From Paracoccaceae bacterium (GTDB taxonomy: Bacteria; Pseudomonadota; Alphaproteobacteria; Rhodobacterales; Rhodobacteraceae), in NCBI GenBank assembly GCA_022448925.1, contig JAKVCP010000035.1, positions 1 through 32,312 of the forward strand: a DNA stretch of 32,312 bases. The letters are read 5' to 3'. Of this stretch, positions 26,176-32,312 are shown one piece after another. The notes below the pieces were generated by a model. It ran no database searches, had not been told where the DNA came from, and saw only the letters and a program-made list of their open reading frames with translations. The translations under genes and the position numbers were made by a program. Position 1 is the first letter of the stretch, and each line of letters opens with the position of its first letter.

Positions 26176-26205
26176 GGGCCGTCCCGGTTTGGGGCGGTCT
26201 TTTTT
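26176..26205 (+). terminator. Rho-independent terminator of tauBC
   Basis: GGGCCGTCCC-GGTTT-GGGGCGGTCT forms a 10-bp stem (with G-U pairs) and a 5-base loop directly followed by TTTTT, 25 bp after the tauC stop. This is the clearest intrinsic terminator in the window. Confidence 0.85.
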
Positions 26206-26226
26206 GAGTATTTTGGGAAAGATGAA
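26206..26226 (+). repeat. Dispersed intergenic element, copy 2
   Basis: GAGTATTTTGGGAAAGATGAA directly follows the T tract of the tauBC terminator. It matches the other copies at 20778-20802 and 31807-31829. Confidence 0.75.
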
Positions 26227-26545
26227 TGGGGGCGGTGGCGCCGCTGTTTATCTGAAGTTTGCCTGTGGCTGACAGCGCATTTACACTGCAACATTTGGTG
26301 ACAGCTGCGATTGATGTTCTTTATCGGGTCGCGTTGGCGGAGATTGCAGTCTTTGGTGTTGCGCACAGAATGGCGGTGCTGTCGGCGCACTTGACGGGGG
26401 TTGGTCCGTCCAGAGGTGTGGCTATTGTTTGATCCTGCAGTACGATCGCTTTGTCAGTCGGGTTTTCGGTTAACGGCTGTGCGCCAAGACGACATGTTGT
26501 GCGGTCGGAACCGCGAGACCGAGACAGATTGTTCTGTGGGGGCGA
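26227..26545. other. Intergenic region between tauC and plsC ends
   Basis: About 320 bases between convergent genes. Plus-strand frames of 80-odd codons run antisense into plsC and show no domain. No hairpin with a T tract is evident for the minus-strand plsC end. Confidence 0.45.
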
Positions 26546-27271
26546 TCAATCCTCGATGTCGAAACCGGCCTCTTGCATCAATGTGTTGGACGAGGTTTCG
26601 ATTGTCATTTCAAGTTGCTCGAGAAACGTTTCGCGCGGCAGGCCTGCCTTGATTACGGGCAGGAATTCGACAACTGCAGTTCCAGGTTTGCGATAGATGC
26701 CGGTGCGGGGCCAGAAGACGCCGACATTGGTTGCAACAGGGACGCAGTCTTGATCCAGCTCTTTGTACAGGATGCTTGTCCCGACCTTGTAGGGCGCCTT
26801 GACGCCCGGCGCCACCCGTGTGCCCTGGGGGTAGATGATCAGCTGCCCCGGGTGTTGGCGGCCTTTTGCGACGTCATCGACCATTTTGGCGATCGCTTGT
26901 CCGCGCTTGCCGCGCTCGACCGGGACGCAGCCAATTCGCAGACCATACTGTCCGATTACGGGCGTCCACATGAGTTCGCGTTTCATGATGAACTTGCCCG
27001 CAGGCACGGCGCCGAAGATCAAGATGATGTCGAGAAAGGATTGATGCTTGGCGGCAATCATGACCTCTCCGGTGGGGACGGGACCACGTACTTCGGTTTG
27101 AAGTCCGACCATCCATCGGGCGGTCCAGCGCACCCAACGACAGTACGTCCTGCACGACCATAAGGCGCCTTTGCGGCCGGATATGGCCAGCGGCAAAAAC
27201 AGGATGCCCATGATGGCCATCATCGCGTACATTTGCCCGACGAAGATTAATGAGCGTGTCCACTGTATCAT
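26546..27271 (-). CDS. plsC: 1-acyl-sn-glycerol-3-phosphate acyltransferase
   Basis: A 241-residue membrane-associated acyltransferase making phosphatidic acid from lysophosphatidic acid. An N-terminal hydrophobic segment (residues ~5-32) anchors it. The catalytic HX4D motif is KHQSFLD (His76, Asp81). The third block reads YPQGTR (around 147-152), with Gln in place of the usual Glu of EGTR. Other blocks: VPVERGKRGQA and VPVATNVGVFW. The ATG at 27271 overlaps the ftsX stop (ATGA), so it is the third gene of an ftsE-ftsX-plsC unit; an upstream in-frame start lies inside ftsX. Confidence 0.92.
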   Translation of the reverse strand: MIQWTRSLIFVGQMYAMMAIMGILFLPLAISGRKGALWSCRTYCRWVRWTARWMVGLQTEVRGPVPTGEVMIAAKHQSFLDIILIFGAVPAGKFIMKRELMWTPVIGQYGLRIGCVPVERGKRGQAIAKMVDDVAKGRQHPGQLIIYPQGTRVAPGVKAPYKVGTSILYKELDQDCVPVATNVGVFWPRTGIYRKPGTAVVEFLPVIKAGLPRETFLEQLEMTIETSSNTLMQEAGFDIED

Positions 27272-28161
27272 GCTAGTCCTCGCAGAACGCGCGCTGCGGC
27301 AGCGCGGGTGGCCAGAAAGGCGGTGGCACCCGCCAAGGGTGGAATAAGCACCGGCAGTCCCCAGTGCCACCCGGTCAATGCAAAGCCGGTCAGAAGGTCA
27401 TTCGCGGTGTCGCCTTCGGGCAAAAGCCAAATTCCCGCGAGACCAAGCATCATGCCAACGGCAGCCCCCGTGATCGCACGGAGCGTAAAGCGGCGCACAA
27501 AGGCACGGGCGATGTAGGCATCTGTGGCACCGACAAGGCGCAAGACGCCGATCACCTGGGAATTTGCTGCGAGGGCTGCATTTGCCGCCAGTGTCACCAT
27601 GGCAGCGAGCGTGCCACTGATCAGCAGTATTGAAAGCCAGCCCAGCACCCGCAGATGCGCAGCGGCACTGACAAGGGGGCGTCTGTAACGGGTGTGATCG
27701 TCCAGAACAGCGCCCGGAACTTCGCCCTGAAGTCTTAGTCGCAGTCCCGGTGCATCATACCCTGCCCCGGTTTCGAGGATCTCTATCAGGCGCGGCACGG
27801 GCAGCATATCGATTGGCAGACCCGGGCCGAACCACGGCTCAAGCAGGGCTTGCTGTTCCGTCGTGTCGAGCGCGCGGGCGCTTTCGACGCCGGGTGTGGT
27901 TTCGAGAACCCGCAGGGCCGCGGCGACCTGAGTGTCCATCTGTTCCGCGTGTGCCGAAATACGCAGAGTGCTGCTGCGTGCAAGTTCGGTCCCCCAATGG
28001 ACGGCCAGTCGGCCTGCTGCGAGAGAGAGGGCCAGCGCAAACACTGCCAGGAATGCCATCGCCCCGGCGCTGAAGAGGGTCAGCTGAACGGTAAAGCCTG
28101 CCGGTGGCACAACCCGATCGGCTGCGGCGTCAGATTGGATCAAACCGCTGAGATCGGTCAA
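27268..28161 (-). CDS. ftsX: Cell division protein FtsX
   Basis: A 297-residue inner-membrane protein partnering FtsE at the septum, where FtsEX activates peptidoglycan hydrolases. The first membrane segment is at ~25-50 (LTLFSAGAMAFLAVFALALS), followed by a large periplasmic loop (~50-165). Three further segments follow in the FtsX fold, with NSQVIGVLRLVGATDAYIAR and FVRRFTLRAITGAAVGMML. The start appears to be TTG at 28161, overlapping the ftsE stop (TTGA). No other candidate upstream keeps the N-terminus intact. Sequence similarity across FtsX proteins is low, so the call leans on the ftsE neighbour and topology. Confidence 0.88.
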   Translation of the reverse strand: MTDLSGLIQSDAAADRVVPPAGFTVQLTLFSAGAMAFLAVFALALSLAAGRLAVHWGTELARSSTLRISAHAEQMDTQVAAALRVLETTPGVESARALDTTEQQALLEPWFGPGLPIDMLPVPRLIEILETGAGYDAPGLRLRLQGEVPGAVLDDHTRYRRPLVSAAAHLRVLGWLSILLISGTLAAMVTLAANAALAANSQVIGVLRLVGATDAYIARAFVRRFTLRAITGAAVGMMLGLAGIWLLPEGDTANDLLTGFALTGWHWGLPVLIPPLAGATAFLATRAAAARVLRGLA

Positions 28162-28835
28162 AGATCTGCCCCCGCCAGTTGCAGCCTGCGATTCTTGATC
28201 CGCAGCACCCGAGCCTGAACTTGTGTCTTGGCGGCGCGGATCAAAGATAAGTCGTGGGTCGCCACCATGATCGTTTTGCCCATGCGGTTCAACTCGATCA
28301 GAAGCTGAAGCAAGCGCTGCGACATCTCCCAGTCGATATTGCCGGTTGGTTCATCAGCCAGCACAACATCGGGTGCCATTATCACGGCGCGTGCAAGCGC
28401 GGCACGCTGTCGTTCGCCGCCCGACAGTTCAGGGGGCAGGGCTGATGCACGGTTGGTCAGACCCACCCATTGCAAAAGGTCTTTGAGGTTGGCTTCTTCG
28501 TGCGCAACATTCCTGCCCGCGACGGTCAAAGGCAAAGCCACGTTTTCAATCAGCGGCAAATGATCAAGAAACTGGCAATCCTGATGGACGACACCAACCC
28601 TTTGCCTGAGCAGCGCAACCGCCGTGCGATCCATGGTACGGGCATCAGCACCAAACAGGCGCACCTGACCCGCAGTTGGCAACAATGCAGCATAGCAGAG
28701 CTTCAAAAAGGTCGATTTGCCCGCACCCGAAGGCCCGGTCAGAAAATGAAATGACCCCGGCGCAAGTTTGATGGACAGGTCCGACAGCAGTTCGCCACCG
28801 CCATAGCTGTAGGCCACATTTTCAAGCTCGATCAC
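28158..28835 (-). CDS. ftsE: Cell division ATP-binding protein FtsE
   Basis: A 225-residue ABC ATPase. Walker A GPSGAGKST, Q-loop GVVHQDCQFLDHL, signature LSGGERQR, Walker B VVLADEPTGNID and switch His MVATHDLSLI. The GTG at 28835 (VIELENVAYSYGGGELL) is chosen since FtsE proteins start with the MIxLxNV strand and AAAGG lies about 10 bases upstream; an in-frame ATG at 28898 adds a basic tail with no counterpart. It is the first gene of ftsE-ftsX-plsC and divergent from the zinc-ribbon gene 164 bp away. Confidence 0.93.
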   Translation of the reverse strand: MIELENVAYSYGGGELLSDLSIKLAPGSFHFLTGPSGAGKSTFLKLCYAALLPTAGQVRLFGADARTMDRTAVALLRQRVGVVHQDCQFLDHLPLIENVALPLTVAGRNVAHEEANLKDLLQWVGLTNRASALPPELSGGERQRAALARAVIMAPDVVLADEPTGNIDWEMSQRLLQLLIELNRMGKTIMVATHDLSLIRAAKTQVQARVLRIKNRRLQLAGADL

Positions 28836-28999
28836 GGTCTGTCTGCCTTTCACACCGTTTGCACGGTTTGTTGTGCCGCAGCCGCGCGTGGGATTCAATG
28901 CGCGAGCCTCGGTGACAATGGACTTTTCCCATAATTGCGGGCACCTTATGCTGTAAAGCAGGCCCCGAAGATGGGCGTAGCAAGGGAAGTAGTGCCACC

Positions 29000-29788
29000 A
29001 TGCGGCTGATTTGCCCCAACTGTGACGCGCAATACGAAGTGCCGACCGAGGTCATTCCGGAAGGAGGCCGCGACGTGCAGTGTTCGAACTGTGGACATAC
29101 CTGGTATCAGCAGCACCCCGATGATCAGGAAGGGCTGCTCTCGCTGGATGCTATCGACAGGCTGGACGACGAAGACGGACTTGAACCCACCGCGCCGCCG
29201 CGCCCCCGAGCCCGGGATTTGGATCCTGCGGTTGCTGATGTGCTGCGGCAAGAGGCTGCACGCGAGGCAAAGGCGCGGATGGCCGATGCGTTGGAAAGTC
29301 AGCCTGATCTTGGCCTTGAAGAAGCCGGTCAGCCGGCGGACAGGTCCTCTCGACCGCGCCGGGGGCAGCATCTTCGCGATGCGCCGCCCGCAGACCATGT
29401 GGACGCAGCAGCAAATGCCGCTGCGGCTGCGGCTGCTGCTCCGGCGGCGCGCGGTACGCATCTGCCGGACGTGGAAGAGATCAATTCCACTTTGCGGAAC
29501 GGATCCGAAACCCGCCGCGTCTCGACCCCCGATGGGGAGGCAAGGATTGCGCCTCGCTCGGGTGCATTCGGCCGTGGGTTTCGCTGGGTCGTGTCTCTTG
29601 CGGTGCTGGCGGTCCTTCTTTACCTTTTTGCACCGCAGATCGGCGGGGCCATTCCAGAAACAGCAGAGTTGCTAGAGCGCTACGTTCTCAATGTTGACAA
29701 AGGCCGGGTCTGGTTGGATGTCCAGGTTGATCAGGGCCTTTTATGGCTGGACGACATGAGTTCGGAGGCCGGTGCATCTGGCAATTGA
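29000..29788 (+). CDS. Zinc-ribbon (MJ0042-type) single-pass membrane protein
   Basis: A 262-residue protein. The N-terminal zinc ribbon has Cys5, Cys8, Cys28 and Cys31 (LICPNCDAQYEVP, VQCSNCGHTWYQ), the MJ0042/zinc_ribbon_5 pattern. The middle (~45-185) is a long acidic and Ala/Pro/Arg-rich, probably disordered region with an alanine run near 135-150. One membrane segment (~195-212, WVVSLAVLAVLLYLFAP) precedes a short C-terminal part. In Alphaproteobacteria such proteins commonly sit divergent from ftsE, as here, which suggests an envelope or division role; the function is not known to me. Confidence 0.85.
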   Translation: MRLICPNCDAQYEVPTEVIPEGGRDVQCSNCGHTWYQQHPDDQEGLLSLDAIDRLDDEDGLEPTAPPRPRARDLDPAVADVLRQEAAREAKARMADALESQPDLGLEEAGQPADRSSRPRRGQHLRDAPPADHVDAAANAAAAAAAAPAARGTHLPDVEEINSTLRNGSETRRVSTPDGEARIAPRSGAFGRGFRWVVSLAVLAVLLYLFAPQIGGAIPETAELLERYVLNVDKGRVWLDVQVDQGLLWLDDMSSEAGASGN

Positions 29789-30355
29789 TCTTGACGCGCA
29801 GAGCCCGGCGCAAACTGGGCCATCTGCAACACCTGTCAGGCATTTTGATGCGTCAGATGCTGGCTGAAGTGGATCGCACCCGGGTTGCGACGGGTTGATC
29901 TGAAGGGGCATGGAAGCACGATGAGCCGCAGTCCATGCCTTGCGGCGTGACGCGTGGGACCTGCGTGGAAGCGCATCATTTGCATCCAAGGTTGCGATCC
30001 CCATGTGATCAGATCTGCTGTGATATGGGGGCCTATGTCTGTCTTCATGTTACATGCGGGCAGGCGAACTTTATCACTCCTGGATCGCATTTTTCAAAGG
30101 CCTGACTGACAGGCGCGCTGTTGGCGCGCCCGATGTGTCGAACGTAGCCCACCAAGGGTCATCATCTCAGGCTTGCGAATTGGGCTTGGAGTGTTTCACG
30201 GTTGCATCGGCAAGTCTGACACCAAGCGTGGCACATTTCACGTGTCATATGGTCCACACGTGAGGGTCATCATACGTTCCGGCCCGCCGCGTGCAACCGC
30301 GGCACGGGGCGCGGTTGCATCGCATTGGCAAAACGGACTGTTGTTGAAAACCTGT
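29789..30355. other. 567-bp intergenic region with several inverted repeats
   Basis: No frame here shows a recognisable domain (an 84-codon minus frame at 29836-30090 and a 69-codon plus frame at 30054-30263 are not supported). Structure seen: GGCGCGC-TGTTG-GCGCGCC at 30112-30130, and TCACGTGT (30238-30245) with ACACGTGA (30256-30263), plus the hairpin listed separately. Confidence 0.5.
30292..30319 (-). terminator. Hairpin downstream of lpdA
   Basis: TGCAACCGC (30292-30300) and GCGGTTGCA (30311-30319) are perfect 9-bp arms around a 10-base loop, 36 bp after the lpdA stop on the minus strand. No T tract follows, so it is a possible factor-assisted terminator or 3' stabiliser. Confidence 0.45.
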
Positions 30356-31750
30356 TTACATGTGGATCGGCCCATCGCCACAGGCGAGTGCGGCCTCTCG
30401 CACCGCTTCGGAATACGTGGGGTGGGCATGGCATGTCAGGGCCAGATCTTCAGCCGAGGCGCCAAATTCCATGGCAACGCAGATTTCGTGGATCAGGTCC
30501 CCGGCCGCAGGACCGATAATATGCGCTCCCAGAATCCGGTCGGTGGTCTTGTCGGCCAGGATTTTCACGAAGCCTTCGCCGGCAAAGACAGCTTTGGCGC
30601 GTCCATTGCCCATGAAGGAAAACTTGCCGACCTTATAGGCCTGGCCTTCTTGCTTGAGCTGTTCCTCGGTTGCACCGACATTCGCGACCTCCGGATGCGT
30701 GTAGATCACGCCTGGAATGACGTTGTAGTTCACATGCCCATGTTTTCCGGCGATGACTTCGGCGGTTGCCATGCCTTCGTCTTCGGCCTTGTGCGCCAGC
30801 ATTGGGCCGTCGATGCAGTCACCGATGGCGTAGATTCCGGGAACATTGGTGCGCCACTGTGCGTCGGTCTGGATCTGGCCGCGAGGCGACATCTGGACGC
30901 CAAGGGCCTGGAGGCCCAGGCCATCAGTGTAGGGTTTGCGGCCGGTCGCCACCAGCACGACATCGGCGTCCATGGTTGCTTCGGCGTCGTTCTTGCGCAG
31001 CTTGTAGGTGACTTTTGCCTTGGTTTTTAACGTCTCAACCTTTTGTACGGCCGCGCCAAGGGTGAAGTTCATACCTTGGCGCTTGAGCAGCCTGAGAAAG
31101 GTTTTCTGCACCTCCCCATCCATACCGGGGGTGATGTGGTCAAGGAATTCCACAACATGCACTTCGGTGCCCAGGCGGGCATAGACAGAACCCATTTCAA
31201 GGCCAATGACACCGGCGCCGATCACCACCATCTTCTTGGGAATCTTTCCCAGCTCTAACGCGCCAGTCGAGGTGACGACGATTTTCTCATCGATCGTGAC
31301 CTCTGCGCCGGGAACAGAAGCGGGCGTCGACCCCGAGGCGATGATGATGTTCTTGGTTTCGTGGATCTCTTCGCCCACCTGCACCTTGCCAGCCGCGGGG
31401 ATTGTGCCCCAGCCCTTGAGCCAATCGACCTTATTCTTTTTGAACAGGAACTCGATGCCTTTTGTGTTCTGGCTTATGACGTCGTTCTTGTAGGCCAGCA
31501 TCTGCGGCCAGTCGACTGTGGGACTTTTGCCCTTGAGTCCCATCTTGGCAAAGTTGTGTTCGGCCTCGTGCAACTGGTGGCTGGCGTGCAGCAGCGCCTT
31601 TGAGGGAATGCAGCCGACGTTCAGGCAAGTGCCGCCGAGCGTCTCTCGCCCTTCCACACAGGCGGTTTTCAAGCCAAGCTGGGCGCAGCGGATGGCGGCC
31701 ACATAGCCGCCGGGGCCGGAGCCGATGACGATGACGTCGTAGTTTGCCAT
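30356..31750 (-). CDS. lpdA: Dihydrolipoyl dehydrogenase (E3)
   Basis: A 464-residue FAD enzyme reoxidising dihydrolipoamide in 2-oxo acid dehydrogenase complexes, passing electrons to NAD+. FAD site [21 protein letters not shown], redox disulfide [16 protein letters not shown] site [21 protein letters not shown], second FAD block [20 protein letters not shown], and the catalytic HAHPTYSE near the C-terminus. All are intact. It lies downstream of the MAPEG gene on the same strand, separated by the dispersed element. In this group the copy near this type of neighbour usually serves 2-oxoglutarate dehydrogenase, but the E1/E2 genes are not in the window. Confidence 0.97.
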   Translation of the reverse strand: MANYDVIVIGSGPGGYVAAIRCAQLGLKTACVEGRETLGGTCLNVGCIPSKALLHASHQLHEAEHNFAKMGLKGKSPTVDWPQMLAYKNDVISQNTKGIEFLFKKNKVDWLKGWGTIPAAGKVQVGEEIHETKNIIIASGSTPASVPGAEVTIDEKIVVTSTGALELGKIPKKMVVIGAGVIGLEMGSVYARLGTEVHVVEFLDHITPGMDGEVQKTFLRLLKRQGMNFTLGAAVQKVETLKTKAKVTYKLRKNDAEATMDADVVLVATGRKPYTDGLGLQALGVQMSPRGQIQTDAQWRTNVPGIYAIGDCIDGPMLAHKAEDEGMATAEVIAGKHGHVNYNVIPGVIYTHPEVANVGATEEQLKQEGQAYKVGKFSFMGNGRAKAVFAGEGFVKILADKTTDRILGAHIIGPAAGDLIHEICVAMEFGASAEDLALTCHAHPTYSEAVREAALACGDGPIHM

Positions 31751-31782
31751 GAGATGTGGTCCTTTGTTGTTGGTTGGGCATT

Positions 31783-31829
31783 GGGGGCGCTGCCCCCTGA
31801 CCCCCCGGAGTATTTAGGGAAAGATGAAG
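31783..31829 (+). repeat. Dispersed intergenic element, copy 3, with GC hairpin
   Basis: A hairpin GGGGGC-GCT-GCCCCC (31783-31797) followed by a C-run and GAGTATTTAGGGAAAGATGAAG (31808-31829). It matches the copies at 20778 and 26206. It starts 1 base beyond the MAPEG gene's stop and 33 bp upstream of the lpdA start. The hairpin may also end MAPEG transcripts. Confidence 0.75.
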
Positions 31830-31830
31830 G

Positions 31831-32229
31831 TCATACGAGAGCTGAGAGCAGCATGAGGGTCGTGGCACCGAAGCCTGCGAACCAGATGAGGCTGCGCCAG
31901 GGGGTGAGGCCCCAATAGTAGGCGGGGATGTAGAGGACGCGGGCAATCAGGTAGAGCGCCGCGCAGGCGGCGGTGAGGGCATTCCCCTGATCGGAAAAGG
32001 TGATGACGAGGCAGGCGATGGCAAAGAGGATCAGCCCTTCGAAGTGGTTGTTCATCGCGCGCAGGAGGCGGGCGGTTTTTTCGGAGAGCTGCGGCTCGAG
32101 CGGGGCGCCGTCGCGCGGCGCAAGCGTTTTGGCGGGGCCGAGTTCCAGGTTTGCCGGAATGGCCATCAGGGCGAACTGGACGACCTGAAGCAGCGCGGCG
32201 AGGGTGAGGGCGGTGAGTTCGGGGGTCAT
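31831..32229 (-). CDS. MAPEG-family membrane protein
   Basis: A 132-residue protein with about four hydrophobic segments. The MAPEG pattern is seen in ARLLRAMNNHFEGLILFAIA and in ALYLIARVLYIPAYYWGLTPWR. Eukaryotic MAPEG proteins conjugate glutathione or act in eicosanoid metabolism; bacterial members like this one have no settled role. The ATG overlaps the stop of an upstream gene (ATGA), so the two are translationally coupled. The dispersed element follows directly after its stop. Confidence 0.9.
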   Translation of the reverse strand: MTPELTALTLAALLQVVQFALMAIPANLELGPAKTLAPRDGAPLEPQLSEKTARLLRAMNNHFEGLILFAIACLVITFSDQGNALTAACAALYLIARVLYIPAYYWGLTPWRSLIWFAGFGATTLMLLSALV

Positions 32230-32312
32230 GGCGCCACCGTGGGCGCCGGCGTTGGTTCCGATACGTGGCCCATTTGCCGCGACATCGGCGCTGTGTGGAT
32301 CACGGTATCGAT
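32226..32312 (-). CDS. C-terminal end of an unidentified gene
   Basis: Only the last 28 codons are visible, open from the window edge to a TGA that overlaps the MAPEG start codon by 4 bases (ATGA). The visible tail is APMSRQMGHVSEPTPAPTVA and ends in Pro. The Pro/Thr-rich end looks like a flexible terminus. I do not recognise the family. The overlap with MAPEG, matching the habit of genes in this window, is the main support. Confidence 0.5.
   Translation of the reverse strand: MDTVIHTAPMSRQMGHVSEPTPAPTVAP

Overview
The window reads as chromosomal DNA of a marine-type alphaproteobacterium of the Rhodobacterales (Roseobacter group). This rests on protein-level resemblance: the taurine-pyruvate aminotransferase and TauABC proteins, the 107-residue FYDLN acidic-tail protein, the GntR/AccA and FtsEX/PlsC arrangements, E3 next to a MAPEG protein, high GC, and many 4-bp stop/start overlaps. 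No phage, insertion sequence, plasmid gene or CRISPR array is visible.

Layout. (1) 1-3133: homogentisate (tyrosine/phenylalanine) catabolism on the minus strand: hmgA, a decayed maleylacetoacetate isomerase (maiA pseudogene) and fumarylacetoacetase (runs off the left edge). A divergent MarR regulator and a 20-bp palindromic operator lie in between. (2) 3130-3978: a stand-alone metallo-beta-lactamase-fold hydrolase. (3) 4423-15923: the most interesting part, a two-armed catabolic island around one 40-bp nested palindrome. The minus arm encodes a family-1 solute-binding protein, two sugar-type permeases, a VOC protein, an argininosuccinate-lyase-like enzyme, a UgpC/MsmX-type ATPase and a PfkB kinase, most of them joined by 1-4 bp overlaps. 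The plus arm encodes a ROK repressor, a 791-residue PIG-L (LmbE) deacetylase with a C-terminal amidotransferase-like domain, and an EamA exporter. The set suggests import, deacetylation, C-N (or C-O) lyase cleavage and phosphorylation of an amino-sugar-type conjugate; the substrate cannot be read from the sequence.

(4) 16294-19225: housekeeping: tRNA-Ala(GGC), the FYDLN protein, a YgjP-like metallohydrolase, a GntR regulator with a perfect 16-bp palindrome just before its start codon, and accA. (5) 19540-20658: a divergent LysE-type exporter and Lrp/AsnC regulator. (6) 20817-26150: taurine uptake and transamination: tpa divergent from tauABC, with TauR-like direct repeats between them. The tauR, xsc and pta genes are not in the window. 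TauC carries an unusual periplasmic insert. (7) 26546-29788: plsC, ftsX and ftsE, divergent from a zinc-ribbon membrane protein. (8) 30356-32312: dihydrolipoyl dehydrogenase, a MAPEG protein and the tail of an unidentified gene.

A short dispersed intergenic element (core close to AGTATTTTSGGAAAGATGAA) occurs three times, each time next to a GC-rich hairpin. All calls were made by reading the sequence; no database search was run.
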